From CALRGE01 sp964360635 (GTDB lineage: Bacteria; Patescibacteriota; Gracilibacteria; UBA1369; 2-02-FULL-48-14), in contig CAYHXO010000022.1 in NCBI GenBank assembly GCA_964360635.1, positions 1 through 18,231 on the forward strand: a stretch of 18,231 nt of DNA, in the 5' to 3' direction. Under the pieces are notes generated by a model. The model saw only the letters and a list, made by a program, of their open reading frames with translations, made no database searches and was not told the DNA's origin. Shown piece by piece: positions 6,935-14,846 of this stretch. Numbering within the stretch: the first letter of the stretch is position 1; each line of letters begins with the position of its first letter. Both the position numbers and the translations under genes were made by a program.

Positions 6935-8079
6935 AAAATTTTCACTTTTAATGATTTCAAAACTTCAAAGAAATTTGGGAAAGATTTACTAACAACTTCA
7001 GGATTTTGAATTAAAATTCCGGGAATTTTTAAACCTGCAATTGCAAAAGCCATAGCAATTCTATGATCTCCATGTGGATCAATCAAAGCACCATGTGGTT
7101 TGCCACCACAAATTTTCATAAAATCATTTCCAGTTTCAACTTTAATTCCCATTTTTCGAAGCTCACTCGCTACAGATTCAACTCGATTCGACTCTTTAAA
7201 AGCAAGATTCTTCAAACCAAACAGATGAGTTTCACCCTTTGCAAAAGCCGCCATAACAGCAACAGTTGGAACAATGTCTTGGCAATTTTTCATGTCGAAA
7301 GAAGACTCTGTGGAATTTATTATTTCCTCGAAAATAATATCACCTTGCTTGGAATTATTATTAAGTCCGATTATTTTCACATTGCTTCCCGTTATAGCGT
7401 TAAGTGCAAGAAAATAACTTGCAGCAGTCGCATCACCTTCAACCGTGTACCTTTCACAAGAATAGGCACCTTCAACCTTAAAATTCCTATAATTTTGATT
7501 CTGCACGTTCACGCCAAAATCTTTCATAATTTCAATTGTCATATCCACAAAAGGCTTTGAAGAAAGTTCGCCATCAACTTCAATTTCGAGCCCAACTTTT
7601 GGCGCAATCATCAAAAGTGCTGAAAGAAATTGACTGCTTACATCACCCTTAACTTGCACGACACCTGAATTTAAAGATGAAGATAAAACTCTCAGTGGCA
7701 AAAACCCTTCTCTCTCCAAATATTCAATTTCTGCTCCTAAACTTCGAAGTGAGTCGACTAGATCTGTCATTGGTCTTTTTTTAAAAGCCTCATCGCAATT
7801 AATTATTTTTTTTCCAGGTGAGATACAAGCCAAAGCCAAAATTGTTCTGGCAGTTCTACCGGAAAGTCTAATATTCATTTCACAATCCCCAAGCCTGAGT
7901 TTTTCCAAACAATCCATCATAACAGAACTGTCATCGCATTGAGCTGAATTTAAAATTTTAACAGGATCGGGTGTCAAAAATGCTAAAGCCAAAGCACGAG
8001 TTGTGTAACTCAAACTTCCGGGTAAATTTACTTCACCTTCAAGTGGCTTCATGACCGGAATTATTTCAATTATTTTCAT
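6931..8079 (-). CDS. aroA: EPSP synthase with unusual active-site residues
   Basis: 3-phosphoshikimate 1-carboxyvinyltransferase, joining PEP to shikimate-3-phosphate. The 382-residue length is short but within the range for the family. Conserved landmarks are VSSQFLSALL (148-157), GDATAASYFL (215-224), DIVP (D268), KESNR (E296, R299), GDHRIAM (337-343) and the C-terminal Lys in SKSFP (K365). Two normally invariant spots differ. PGSLSYTTR at 20-28 has Leu where the PEP-binding Lys (E. coli K22) belongs. LSGRTAR at 72-78 has Arg in place of the Thr of the usual NAGT/NSGT (E. coli T97). The rest of the site is intact, so it may be an altered but functional enzyme. It overlaps aroB by 14 bases and aroK-aroE by 4. 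Confidence 0.93.
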   Translation of the reverse strand: MKIIEIIPVMKPLEGEVNLPGSLSYTTRALALAFLTPDPVKILNSAQCDDSSVMMDCLEKLRLGDCEMNIRLSGRTARTILALACISPGKKIINCDEAFKKRPMTDLVDSLRSLGAEIEYLEREGFLPLRVLSSSLNSGVVQVKGDVSSQFLSALLMIAPKVGLEIEVDGELSSKPFVDMTIEIMKDFGVNVQNQNYRNFKVEGAYSCERYTVEGDATAASYFLALNAITGSNVKIIGLNNNSKQGDIIFEEIINSTESSFDMKNCQDIVPTVAVMAAFAKGETHLFGLKNLAFKESNRVESVASELRKMGIKVETGNDFMKICGGKPHGALIDPHGDHRIAMAFAIAGLKIPGILIQNPEVVSKSFPNFFEVLKSLKVKIL

Positions 8080-9112
8080 AATTCAGAGCTTCAATTATTA
8101 TTTTTTCATCAACTTGGTGATTGTAAACTGCAGCACCAATCGACTTAAGTAAGGTGAAATTTATATGACCAAATTCATTTTTTTTATCGTAAAGAATTTT
8201 TTTGCAAATTTTCTCAGAGTCAAATTCAATTGGTTTTACAATTTTTTTCAAAAAGTCGTCTATAAGCAAAAAATCTTTTTTATTAAGGATTCCTGAGAGA
8301 TAAGAAATTCGATTTTCAACAATCATTCCAAGAAAAATTGCCTCACCGTGCAAAAGAGGTTTTGGATTTTCCAAGCTCAAAGCTTCAAGTGCATGGCCAA
8401 TTGTATGGCCGAAATTTAAAATCTTTCTCACATTTTTTTCTTCCGGATCAGCAGTAACAATTTTCGCTTTAATTTTACAAGATTTTTCAATAATCTTTTC
8501 AAGTTCCGAATCTGAAAACTTTAAAGTCGGTCTTAAAGTTAGAAAATATTTTCTATCAAAAATTAAAGCGTGTTTAATTATTTCGGCAAATCCAGAAAGA
8601 TATTCGCGTTCAGGCAAAGTTTTCAAAAAATCCAAATCAATAATAACTCCGATAGGATTTTTAAAAGTACCTACAAGATTTTTCAAACCGGCAAAATTAA
8701 TTCCTGTTTTTCCTCCAATACTCGCATCAACTTGCGCGAGTAAAGTTGTGGGAATCTGCAATACATCGATACCGCGCATATAAATTGATGCCGCAAACGA
8801 CGATGTGTCGCAAAGATTTCCACCACCCACATTCACAATCAGGGTTTTTCGGTCTGCCTTCATTTCATGTAATTTATTCAGAATTAATTCAACACTTTGT
8901 AAGCTTTTATTAATCTCTCCCGAGTGCAATGAAACATGAGAGGCTCGAATATTCAGATTGAAAAGTTTTCCTGTATTTTCATCACTAACAATTAAAATTT
9001 GACTATAAGCAGCTAAATCGAAAAGTTCAGAAATTTTACAAATCAAAGCATGGCCGATAAAAATCGGATATTTTTTCACTGAGCGCCGAGTTGGAATAAT
9101 TAATTTTTTCAT
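8066..9112 (-). CDS. aroB: 3-dehydroquinate synthase
   Basis: Cyclises DAHP to 3-dehydroquinate using NAD and a divalent metal. Its 348 residues match the family length. Seen: VGGGNLCDTSSFAASIYMRGI at 95-115 (NAD-binding; the usual V-x-GD is replaced by NLCD), PTTLLAQVDASIGGKTGIN (121-139), a metal-ligand Glu in FAEIIKH (E177), NFGHTIGHALE with H236, and LLHGEAIFLGM with H255. It follows the TrpA-DAHP synthase fusion by 3 bases, so it is translated directly after the enzyme that makes its substrate. The next enzyme in the pathway, dehydroquinate dehydratase, is absent from the operon. No Shine-Dalgarno sequence is visible, as in the neighbouring genes. Confidence 0.96.
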   Translation of the reverse strand: MKKLIIPTRRSVKKYPIFIGHALICKISELFDLAAYSQILIVSDENTGKLFNLNIRASHVSLHSGEINKSLQSVELILNKLHEMKADRKTLIVNVGGGNLCDTSSFAASIYMRGIDVLQIPTTLLAQVDASIGGKTGINFAGLKNLVGTFKNPIGVIIDLDFLKTLPEREYLSGFAEIIKHALIFDRKYFLTLRPTLKFSDSELEKIIEKSCKIKAKIVTADPEEKNVRKILNFGHTIGHALEALSLENPKPLLHGEAIFLGMIVENRISYLSGILNKKDFLLIDDFLKKIVKPIEFDSEKICKKILYDKKNEFGHINFTLLKSIGAAVYNHQVDEKIIIEALNYENN

Positions 9113-9115
9113 ATT

Positions 9116-10837
9116 TTAGGTTTCTAATAAGTCATCAAACTGATCCCATGTCAACTGTTGTTTCGCATCTGTGAGTGCGCAAGAAGGATCATGATGCACC
9201 TCGATAATCATACCATCGAAGTCGAAATTTTGTGATTGCCTTGTGATTTTAAGAACATTTGGCACAGATCCGCCTGTGTGAGAAGGGTCAAACAGCATTT
9301 TCAGACCTGTAGATTTTTTCACCTCCATGGCCATCTGAAAATCAGGAACATTTCTGTAATTTTCAGGATTTTCCGTTCCAGGAGTAAAACCTCTGTGACA
9401 AACAATTAGGTTTTCTCTGTCAATTCCACCTGAAAGTGCATGTTCGACTATACCTTCCCAATGCTCTTTACTAAACCAAGGTTGATTCTTGAGCATCAAA
9501 GTCACTCTTTTATTTGAAGCCGCCAATCTAGCGATTTCTCTTTGAATAAAGTGATTTTGATTTCTCGAACCAATCCATATCATGAGTTTGCCGGTTTCAG
9601 TTGCTGCCATAACAGCATCAATAATTTTCTTCGCATCTTCGGGTGAAGTTACCTCCGTCGCAGGATTCACTCCTCTTTTTGCAGCCTCAACTAAAATAGG
9701 AATTCCAGCCTCACCCAAACCTTCAAAACCGGGTTTTGTTCTGGGTTTATATAATGACAAACGCACAAAATCTACTCCGCGATCTTTTGCACTCTGAACA
9801 GCAATCATCGCTTGCTCCTCATTCTCAAGCGCACAAGGTCCGGCAATAACTATTTTAGAAACTTCAGAAATCCGCCCGTTCCGTATTTCAAAATTCTCGC
9901 TCCTCTCGAAACTTTTGCTATGCTCGTTTTGAATTCCTGTGCAACAGCTCTCTGGCTCTTCCCTTCCTGTAATGCTTTCACAATTTGCCATCTCTCCGAA
10001 ACCGAATCCAACTCCTGTGGAGTCAGCAAATCCATCAGAAGCTCTTCCGCTTCCTTGTTTGTTTTTACTTTGATGATTAAATCGTAGAGATCTTTGTGGA
10101 AATTCATGAGCCGATTCTAACATATCCTCAAGAAATCTACGAACTGCAATTTCTCCTTCCGAATATAGCTCTAAAATTTTACTTCCAATCACCGCGATAT
10201 CCGCAAATCCACCAATTACCTTTAGATGATCAACTGAAGAAATTCCAAAACCAACCGCAATTGGTAATTTAAAATTGGAATTTACTCGCTCTAAATACTT
10301 TTGAAGATTCAAATCTAGATCTTTACTTACGCCGGTTATACCTGTTCTGGCCATACAATAAACAAAATCGGCGGCCAATTTTGCAATTTTTTTCATTCTA
10401 AGATCGCTCGTCATTGGAGAAACAACTTGAATCGCATTTAGACCATATTTTTTGCAAATAGAGAGGTAGTGTTCTTGCGATTCTTCATCAAAAGGCAGAT
10501 CCGGAATAATCAAACCTTCGCAAGAATATTCTGCAGCTTTTTTGCAAAAATTTTCCAATCCATAAACAAAAGGAATATTAAAATAAGTCATCAAATAAAT
10601 CGGAATTTTTATTTTTCCTTTTAAGCTTCGCAGTAATTCAAAACAATCTTCAACACTAGTTCCGTTTTCCAAAGAAACTCGATTCGCCTCTGCAATAGTT
10701 TTGCCATCAGCAACAGGATCAGAAAAAGGAATTTGAATTTCCAAAATTGAAACTCCGGAATCACCCATCAAAATAGCCAAATTTTCAGATTCAATTAGAG
10801 TTGGATAACCTGCCACAATGTGAGTCATTAATTTCAT
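9116..10837 (-). CDS. trpA: Tryptophan synthase alpha - DAHP synthase fusion ORF
   Basis: One uninterrupted 573-codon frame. Residues 1 to ~243 are TrpA, with the catalytic Glu and Asp in ILEIQIPFSDPVADG (E33, D44), GLIIPDLPFDEE and ARTGITG. They form a TIM barrel converting indole-glycerol-phosphate to indole. Residues ~328-573 are a KDO8P-synthase-like DAHP synthase, the first shikimate step: IAGPCALE (metal Cys335), KPRTKP (364-369), IGSRN, CHRGF (H481), DPSHTGG (517-523), EVHHDP and a metal Asp near D557. It resembles the type often fused to chorismate mutase, but no mutase domain is present. Between them (~244-327) is a Ser/Gly-rich, low-order linker that coincides with trpR in another frame. 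No ATG, GTG or TTG lies between M283 and the DAHP synthase homology. The start overlaps trpB by ATGA. Confidence 0.88.
   Translation of the reverse strand: MKLMTHIVAGYPTLIESENLAILMGDSGVSILEIQIPFSDPVADGKTIAEANRVSLENGTSVEDCFELLRSLKGKIKIPIYLMTYFNIPFVYGLENFCKKAAEYSCEGLIIPDLPFDEESQEHYLSICKKYGLNAIQVVSPMTSDLRMKKIAKLAADFVYCMARTGITGVSKDLDLNLQKYLERVNSNFKLPIAVGFGISSVDHLKVIGGFADIAVIGSKILELYSEGEIAVRRFLEDMLESAHEFPQRSLRFNHQSKNKQGSGRASDGFADSTGVGFGFGEMANCESITGREEPESCCTGIQNEHSKSFERSENFEIRNGRISEVSKIVIAGPCALENEEQAMIAVQSAKDRGVDFVRLSLYKPRTKPGFEGLGEAGIPILVEAAKRGVNPATEVTSPEDAKKIIDAVMAATETGKLMIWIGSRNQNHFIQREIARLAASNKRVTLMLKNQPWFSKEHWEGIVEHALSGGIDRENLIVCHRGFTPGTENPENYRNVPDFQMAMEVKKSTGLKMLFDPSHTGGSVPNVLKITRQSQNFDFDGMIIEVHHDPSCALTDAKQQLTWDQFDDLLET
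9850..10107 (-). CDS. trpR: Trp repressor, nested out of frame inside trpA-DAHPS
   Basis: An 85-residue TrpR-family DNA-binding protein. LTPQEL (28-33) and SERWQIVKALQEGKSQRAVAQ lead into the helix-turn-helix TSIAKVSRGARILKYG. Compared with E. coli TrpR, the tryptophan-contacting T44, R54, R84 and G85 correspond to T29, R39, R68 and G69, while S88 is Ile. The C-terminal KYGTGGF resembles the TrpR/YerC branch. The gene is wholly contained in the TrpA-DAHP synthase ORF in a different frame, filling exactly the linker. Its frame opens at a TAG four codons before the ATG, and it ends with TAG where DAHP synthase homology begins. No Shine-Dalgarno sequence is obvious. It likely acts on the palindrome at 16362-16379. 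Confidence 0.85.
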   Translation of the reverse strand: MNFHKDLYDLIIKVKTNKEAEELLMDLLTPQELDSVSERWQIVKALQEGKSQRAVAQEFKTSIAKVSRGARILKYGTGGFLKFLK

Positions 10838-12057
10838 ATTTGTGTTTTTAAAAAGTTCTTAAAATTTTCTGGATCGAGCTCTTTCGCGACAATAAATAAA
10901 TCTTTATCTCCCCTACCAGAGCAATTGAAAACAATAATTTTTTCCTTAGGCAAAGTTGCCGCCAATCGCATTGTTTCAGCCAATGCATGCGAGGATTCCA
11001 GCGCCGCAAAAATACCCTCTTCTTTAGCCAACATTTGGTATGCATTCAATACTTCGGAGTCCAAAGCATAAGAAGTTTTTATTCGACCGATCTCTCTCAA
11101 ATAAGAAATCTGTGGCCCGACTCCTGAGTAATCTAAACCTGCGGAAATGCTATGCGTATTTTTAATTTGACCGTCTTCATTTTGAAGAAAAATCGATTTG
11201 AAACCTTCCACAACTCCAAGACTTCCCGTTTCAAATCTTGCTGCATGTTCACATTTTTTCGAATCTTCTTTAATACCTCTGCCTCCGGCTTCCACTCCAA
11301 TCATTTCGACTGGATCATCAAGAAATTCATAAAATAAACCCATCGCATTACTGCCTCCGCCCACGCTCGCAATCAAATAATCCGGAGTGATTTGTTTTTT
11401 CACCTCTCTACCGATCACGCTCTGGAAATATGCATTCATAACAGGGTAAGGATGGGGTCCACAAACCGTTCCCAAAAGATAATGTGTGTTTTGTGGATCA
11501 CTCATTAAATCACGAAGTGCAGCGCTAATTGCATCTTTCAAAGTTCGTCCTCCCTCAGCTACCGGAATTACAGTCGCACCCGCCCTTTCCATAAAAAACA
11601 CGTTTGGTTTTTGACGCAAAAAATCTTTTTCTCCCATATAAATTGTGCATGAAAGTCCCATTTTCGCCGCCACAGCTGAAACTGCCAATCCATGCTGACC
11701 TGCACCTGTCTCAGCAATTAATCTGGTTTTACCCAAACGTTTTGCCAAAAGCGCCTGGCCAATACAATGATTAATTTTATGAGCTCCGGTATGAGCCAAA
11801 CCTTCATTTTTAAGATAGATTTTCGCTCCTCCAACTTTTTTTGTAAGATTTTCACAAAAATAAAGTGGAGTCGGTCTGCCGGTATAATTTTTATTAAGAT
11901 TAGCCAATTCAAGCTTAAAACTTTTATCTCTTATCGCTCGATAAAATTCTTTTTCGAGATCTTCCATAATTGGAATTAGTGTTTCAGGAAGATATCTACC
12001 TCCATAAATTCCAAAATGACCACTACGATTCAAAATGTATTTTTTTAATGATTTCAT
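10834..12057 (-). CDS. trpB: Tryptophan synthase beta subunit
   Basis: PLP-dependent enzyme joining indole to serine. The 407-residue length is standard for the main TrpB type. Visible features are FGGRY-like GIYGGRYLPET (16-26), the PLP-binding Lys in GAHKINHC (K94), ETGAGQHG with the catalytic Glu (116-123), GTVCGPHPYP (196-205), the glycine-rich phosphate loop GGGSNAMG (233-240), SISAGLDYSGVGP (303-315) and FNCSGRGDKD (377-386). It overlaps both neighbours by ATGA, so it is translationally coupled to TrpGDCF upstream and to TrpA, its obligate partner, downstream. Every catalytic residue I can identify is present. Confidence 0.97.
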   Translation of the reverse strand: MKSLKKYILNRSGHFGIYGGRYLPETLIPIMEDLEKEFYRAIRDKSFKLELANLNKNYTGRPTPLYFCENLTKKVGGAKIYLKNEGLAHTGAHKINHCIGQALLAKRLGKTRLIAETGAGQHGLAVSAVAAKMGLSCTIYMGEKDFLRQKPNVFFMERAGATVIPVAEGGRTLKDAISAALRDLMSDPQNTHYLLGTVCGPHPYPVMNAYFQSVIGREVKKQITPDYLIASVGGGSNAMGLFYEFLDDPVEMIGVEAGGRGIKEDSKKCEHAARFETGSLGVVEGFKSIFLQNEDGQIKNTHSISAGLDYSGVGPQISYLREIGRIKTSYALDSEVLNAYQMLAKEEGIFAALESSHALAETMRLAATLPKEKIIVFNCSGRGDKDLFIVAKELDPENFKNFLKTQI

Positions 12058-14846
12058 ATTTTTAAGATTGAAAATAATTTTTTTCTATCAAAAACTCCGT
12101 CAGTCTCAACACCACTGGCAATATCAATTCCCATCGGTTTAACTTCATCAATAATTTCCTCCACATTTGAAGGATTAATTCCCCCTGCCAAAAGAAATGG
12201 CTTTTTAAAATTTCTCAAAAGTTTGTGCTCAAATAATGTCCCTGAGCCAGGTTCATTGCCGTCAAAAAGAATCATGGCCCCGGCATCATAAAATCTCTCT
12301 GCCAATTTCAAATCACCACGAATAGTTTTTATTATCGGTCTGATGCACTTCTTCACGAAATCTAAGCTTTCATCACCGGACAACTGAATAAAATCAAGAT
12401 TCAAAATCTCTGCGATCTCATTCACATATTTCAAATTTTGATTCTGAAAAACTCCGACACATTTAGTATTTTTCAACTTTGCCCTAATTTTAATTGCCAT
12501 CTGTAAATCTATGCATCGTTTTGATTGTGTTACAAAATTCAAGCCTACAAAATCAACAAAGTTCTTCTCACAAAATGCGGCATCTTCCAATTTCCTTATT
12601 CCACAAATCTTTAAAACAGTGCCACGAAGCTCTCTTATTTTCAGATCAGGATTCTCCGAAGTCATCAATGTTGTCCCAACTAAAACAGCATTTATATTTG
12701 CCGGCATCGCTAAAATATCTTCACGGGATTTAACTCCACTTTCCGAAATTATCATTTTATCATTCGGAATCATCGATGCTAAGCGCTCAACTGTGCCTAA
12801 ATCAATCTTAAAAGTTTGTAAATCTCGATTATTTATTCCTATAATTTTTGCATTACATCTCAAAACCTTCTTAATCTCCACTTCGTTATGTATTTCACAA
12901 ATTGCCTCCATCCCTAAATCTTCGGCAATGCTTAAAAACCGTTGAATTTGTTTCTCCGTAAGAATCGATGCAATAAGCAAAATTGCATCAGCTCCATTCT
13001 TGCGAGCTTCAAAAATCTGATATTCATCAATAATAAAACCCTTGCAAAGCACTGGCAGATCTCCAGCAAGGATACTAACTTTTTTAAGATCAGCAATCGA
13101 TCCACCAAAATGTTTTTCATTTGTAAGAACAGAAATCGCTACAGCGCCACCTTTAATATAGGCAGAAACTTGATTTTTAAGTGAGAAATTTTCACAAGTT
13201 AAAACACCAGCTGAAGGTGATTTTCTCTTAATTTCTGCAATTATCGATTTTTTTGAAAAGTTGATTTTTTTATTACCTTTAACAAGATCTTTTATTAAAA
13301 CTTTTCTATTATCCAAAGATTTCTTTTCTTCACTTAGGATATTTAAATAAGCCGGATGCAAATCTGACAGCAACTTAAATGACTCAAAAGTTTCTTGAGC
13401 CAAAACACCTTTTGCCATCTTATATCCATCTTTTAGAGTTTTAGCATTACCAGCAAGTTTCAAAGACAGTGCCGCATTCACAAGAACCAAATCAAGATGC
13501 CTAGATTTACATTTGCCACTTAAAATTTCTTTTGCAATTCTCACATTCATTTTCACATCTCCCCCAGAAATTTCTTCAAAATTCGCTCGTTTAACGCCAA
13601 AATCTTCAGGAGAAATCGTGTATTTCTTAATCTTTCCATCAAGCAACTCAAGCACGTAAGTTTTACCTGTTAAAGTAACTTCATCTAAACCATCTTCACC
13701 GCAAACTACTAGAACATGTTTCTTTCCCAAAAGCTTGCAGGTCTCAGCAATTAGCTCCATTTTCTCATGGAATGCAGTACCAATAATTTGCCTATCAATT
13801 TCGGCAGGATTCAAAAGTGGGCCAATCAAATTAAAAAAAGTAGGTAGACCAATTTTTTTTCTAAGTTCAGCAAAATCTTTAAGTACAGGATGAAAATTCT
13901 TCGCAAAAATAAAACAAAGATTTGTGAGTTTGAAAATTGATTCCAATCCTTCCCTATTCAAATCAAAATTAATTCCCAAGTCTTCCAAAAGATCAAAACT
14001 TCCACACCTTCCGCTCGCCGCTCGATTCCCATGTTTTGCTACTTTCACTCCAAGTGAAGCCAAAATAAACGCCGAAATCGTAGAGGTATTTATTCGACAC
14101 AAACCTGATCCACCTGTTCCACAAATATCAATCGCATCATTAATTTCAATTTTATCAGACATTTTTTCTCGCAAAAACTTCACTGCTTCACATAATTCCA
14201 TAGCAGTAAAATCTTGTTTATTTCTTAAAAATCTTTCCTGTTCAATCACATTTCCTTCCAAAAAATCCTTCAAAGTAAAAACATATTTTTCAAGAAAATT
14301 CTGTATAATTTTATAACCTGCATCGCCTCTCATTGTGAGCACAGATTCAGGATGGAATTGAACTCCTTCAATAGGCAAAGTTTTATGCCTAATAGCCATC
14401 ACAAGATCACCATGCATAGCAGAAACTTCAAAACAAGTTGGCACAATTTCCGCAGCTAAAGAATGATAACGACCTGCAAAAAAATCCTGAGGAATATCAT
14501 GAAAAATCGTTTTAGTATCGTGATGGATTGGTGAAGCCATTCCATGAACCGGCTCAACAAATTTCAAACTACCTCCGAAAAATTCCACAAAGGCTTGATG
14601 CCCCAAACAAATTCCAAGCATCGGATATTTCTTATGATACAAATCAATAATTCTAAGCATATTGCCGGCATTTTTTGGAATCGACGGCCCGGGTGAAAAT
14701 ACAATCGCATCAGGTTTAATTTCATCAATTTTTGCGGGATCAACTGTATTTCGATAAACCGAAACCTCACATCCGGCCTTCTTAAAATAATCCACCAGAT
14801 TGAATGTAAATGAATCGAAGTTATCAATAATTAATATTTTTTTCAT
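12054..14846 (-). CDS. trpGDCF: Four-domain TrpG-TrpD-TrpC-TrpF fusion
   Basis: A 930-residue polypeptide with four enzymes in order. Residues 1-187 are anthranilate synthase glutaminase, with GICLGHQ (nucleophile C80) and FHPES (H165, E167). Residues ~190-505 are anthranilate phosphoribosyltransferase, with CGTGGSG (242-248) and KHGNRAASGRCGS (271-283). Residues ~510-740 are indole-glycerol-phosphate synthase, with AEIKRKSPS (E538), LCKGFIID (K602), GINNRDL (670-676) and SESG (701-704). Residues ~744-930 are phosphoribosylanthranilate isomerase, with KICGIR (C748), FDG (D862) and LLAGGI. All active sites look intact and no stop interrupts the frame. GD and CF pairs are separate fusions in E. 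coli; here all four are one chain. It overlaps trpE and trpB by ATGA. Confidence 0.96.
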   Translation of the reverse strand: MKKILIIDNFDSFTFNLVDYFKKAGCEVSVYRNTVDPAKIDEIKPDAIVFSPGPSIPKNAGNMLRIIDLYHKKYPMLGICLGHQAFVEFFGGSLKFVEPVHGMASPIHHDTKTIFHDIPQDFFAGRYHSLAAEIVPTCFEVSAMHGDLVMAIRHKTLPIEGVQFHPESVLTMRGDAGYKIIQNFLEKYVFTLKDFLEGNVIEQERFLRNKQDFTAMELCEAVKFLREKMSDKIEINDAIDICGTGGSGLCRINTSTISAFILASLGVKVAKHGNRAASGRCGSFDLLEDLGINFDLNREGLESIFKLTNLCFIFAKNFHPVLKDFAELRKKIGLPTFFNLIGPLLNPAEIDRQIIGTAFHEKMELIAETCKLLGKKHVLVVCGEDGLDEVTLTGKTYVLELLDGKIKKYTISPEDFGVKRANFEEISGGDVKMNVRIAKEILSGKCKSRHLDLVLVNAALSLKLAGNAKTLKDGYKMAKGVLAQETFESFKLLSDLHPAYLNILSEEKKSLDNRKVLIKDLVKGNKKINFSKKSIIAEIKRKSPSAGVLTCENFSLKNQVSAYIKGGAVAISVLTNEKHFGGSIADLKKVSILAGDLPVLCKGFIIDEYQIFEARKNGADAILLIASILTEKQIQRFLSIAEDLGMEAICEIHNEVEIKKVLRCNAKIIGINNRDLQTFKIDLGTVERLASMIPNDKMIISESGVKSREDILAMPANINAVLVGTTLMTSENPDLKIRELRGTVLKICGIRKLEDAAFCEKNFVDFVGLNFVTQSKRCIDLQMAIKIRAKLKNTKCVGVFQNQNLKYVNEIAEILNLDFIQLSGDESLDFVKKCIRPIIKTIRGDLKLAERFYDAGAMILFDGNEPGSGTLFEHKLLRNFKKPFLLAGGINPSNVEEIIDEVKPMGIDIASGVETDGVFDRKKLFSILKI

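Noticed and set aside
7063..7560. 165-codon plus-strand frame opposite aroA, and other antisense frames across the operon
   Set aside because: They run opposite to strongly conserved coding sequence, have low-complexity Phe/Ile/Ser-rich translations and lack promoters. They are shadows of the real genes.
9116..9856. Separate DAHP synthase gene with its own start
   Set aside because: No ATG, GTG or TTG is found in frame between M283 and the conserved IAGPC motif, so a fused product is the simpler reading. Initiation at M283 remains possible.
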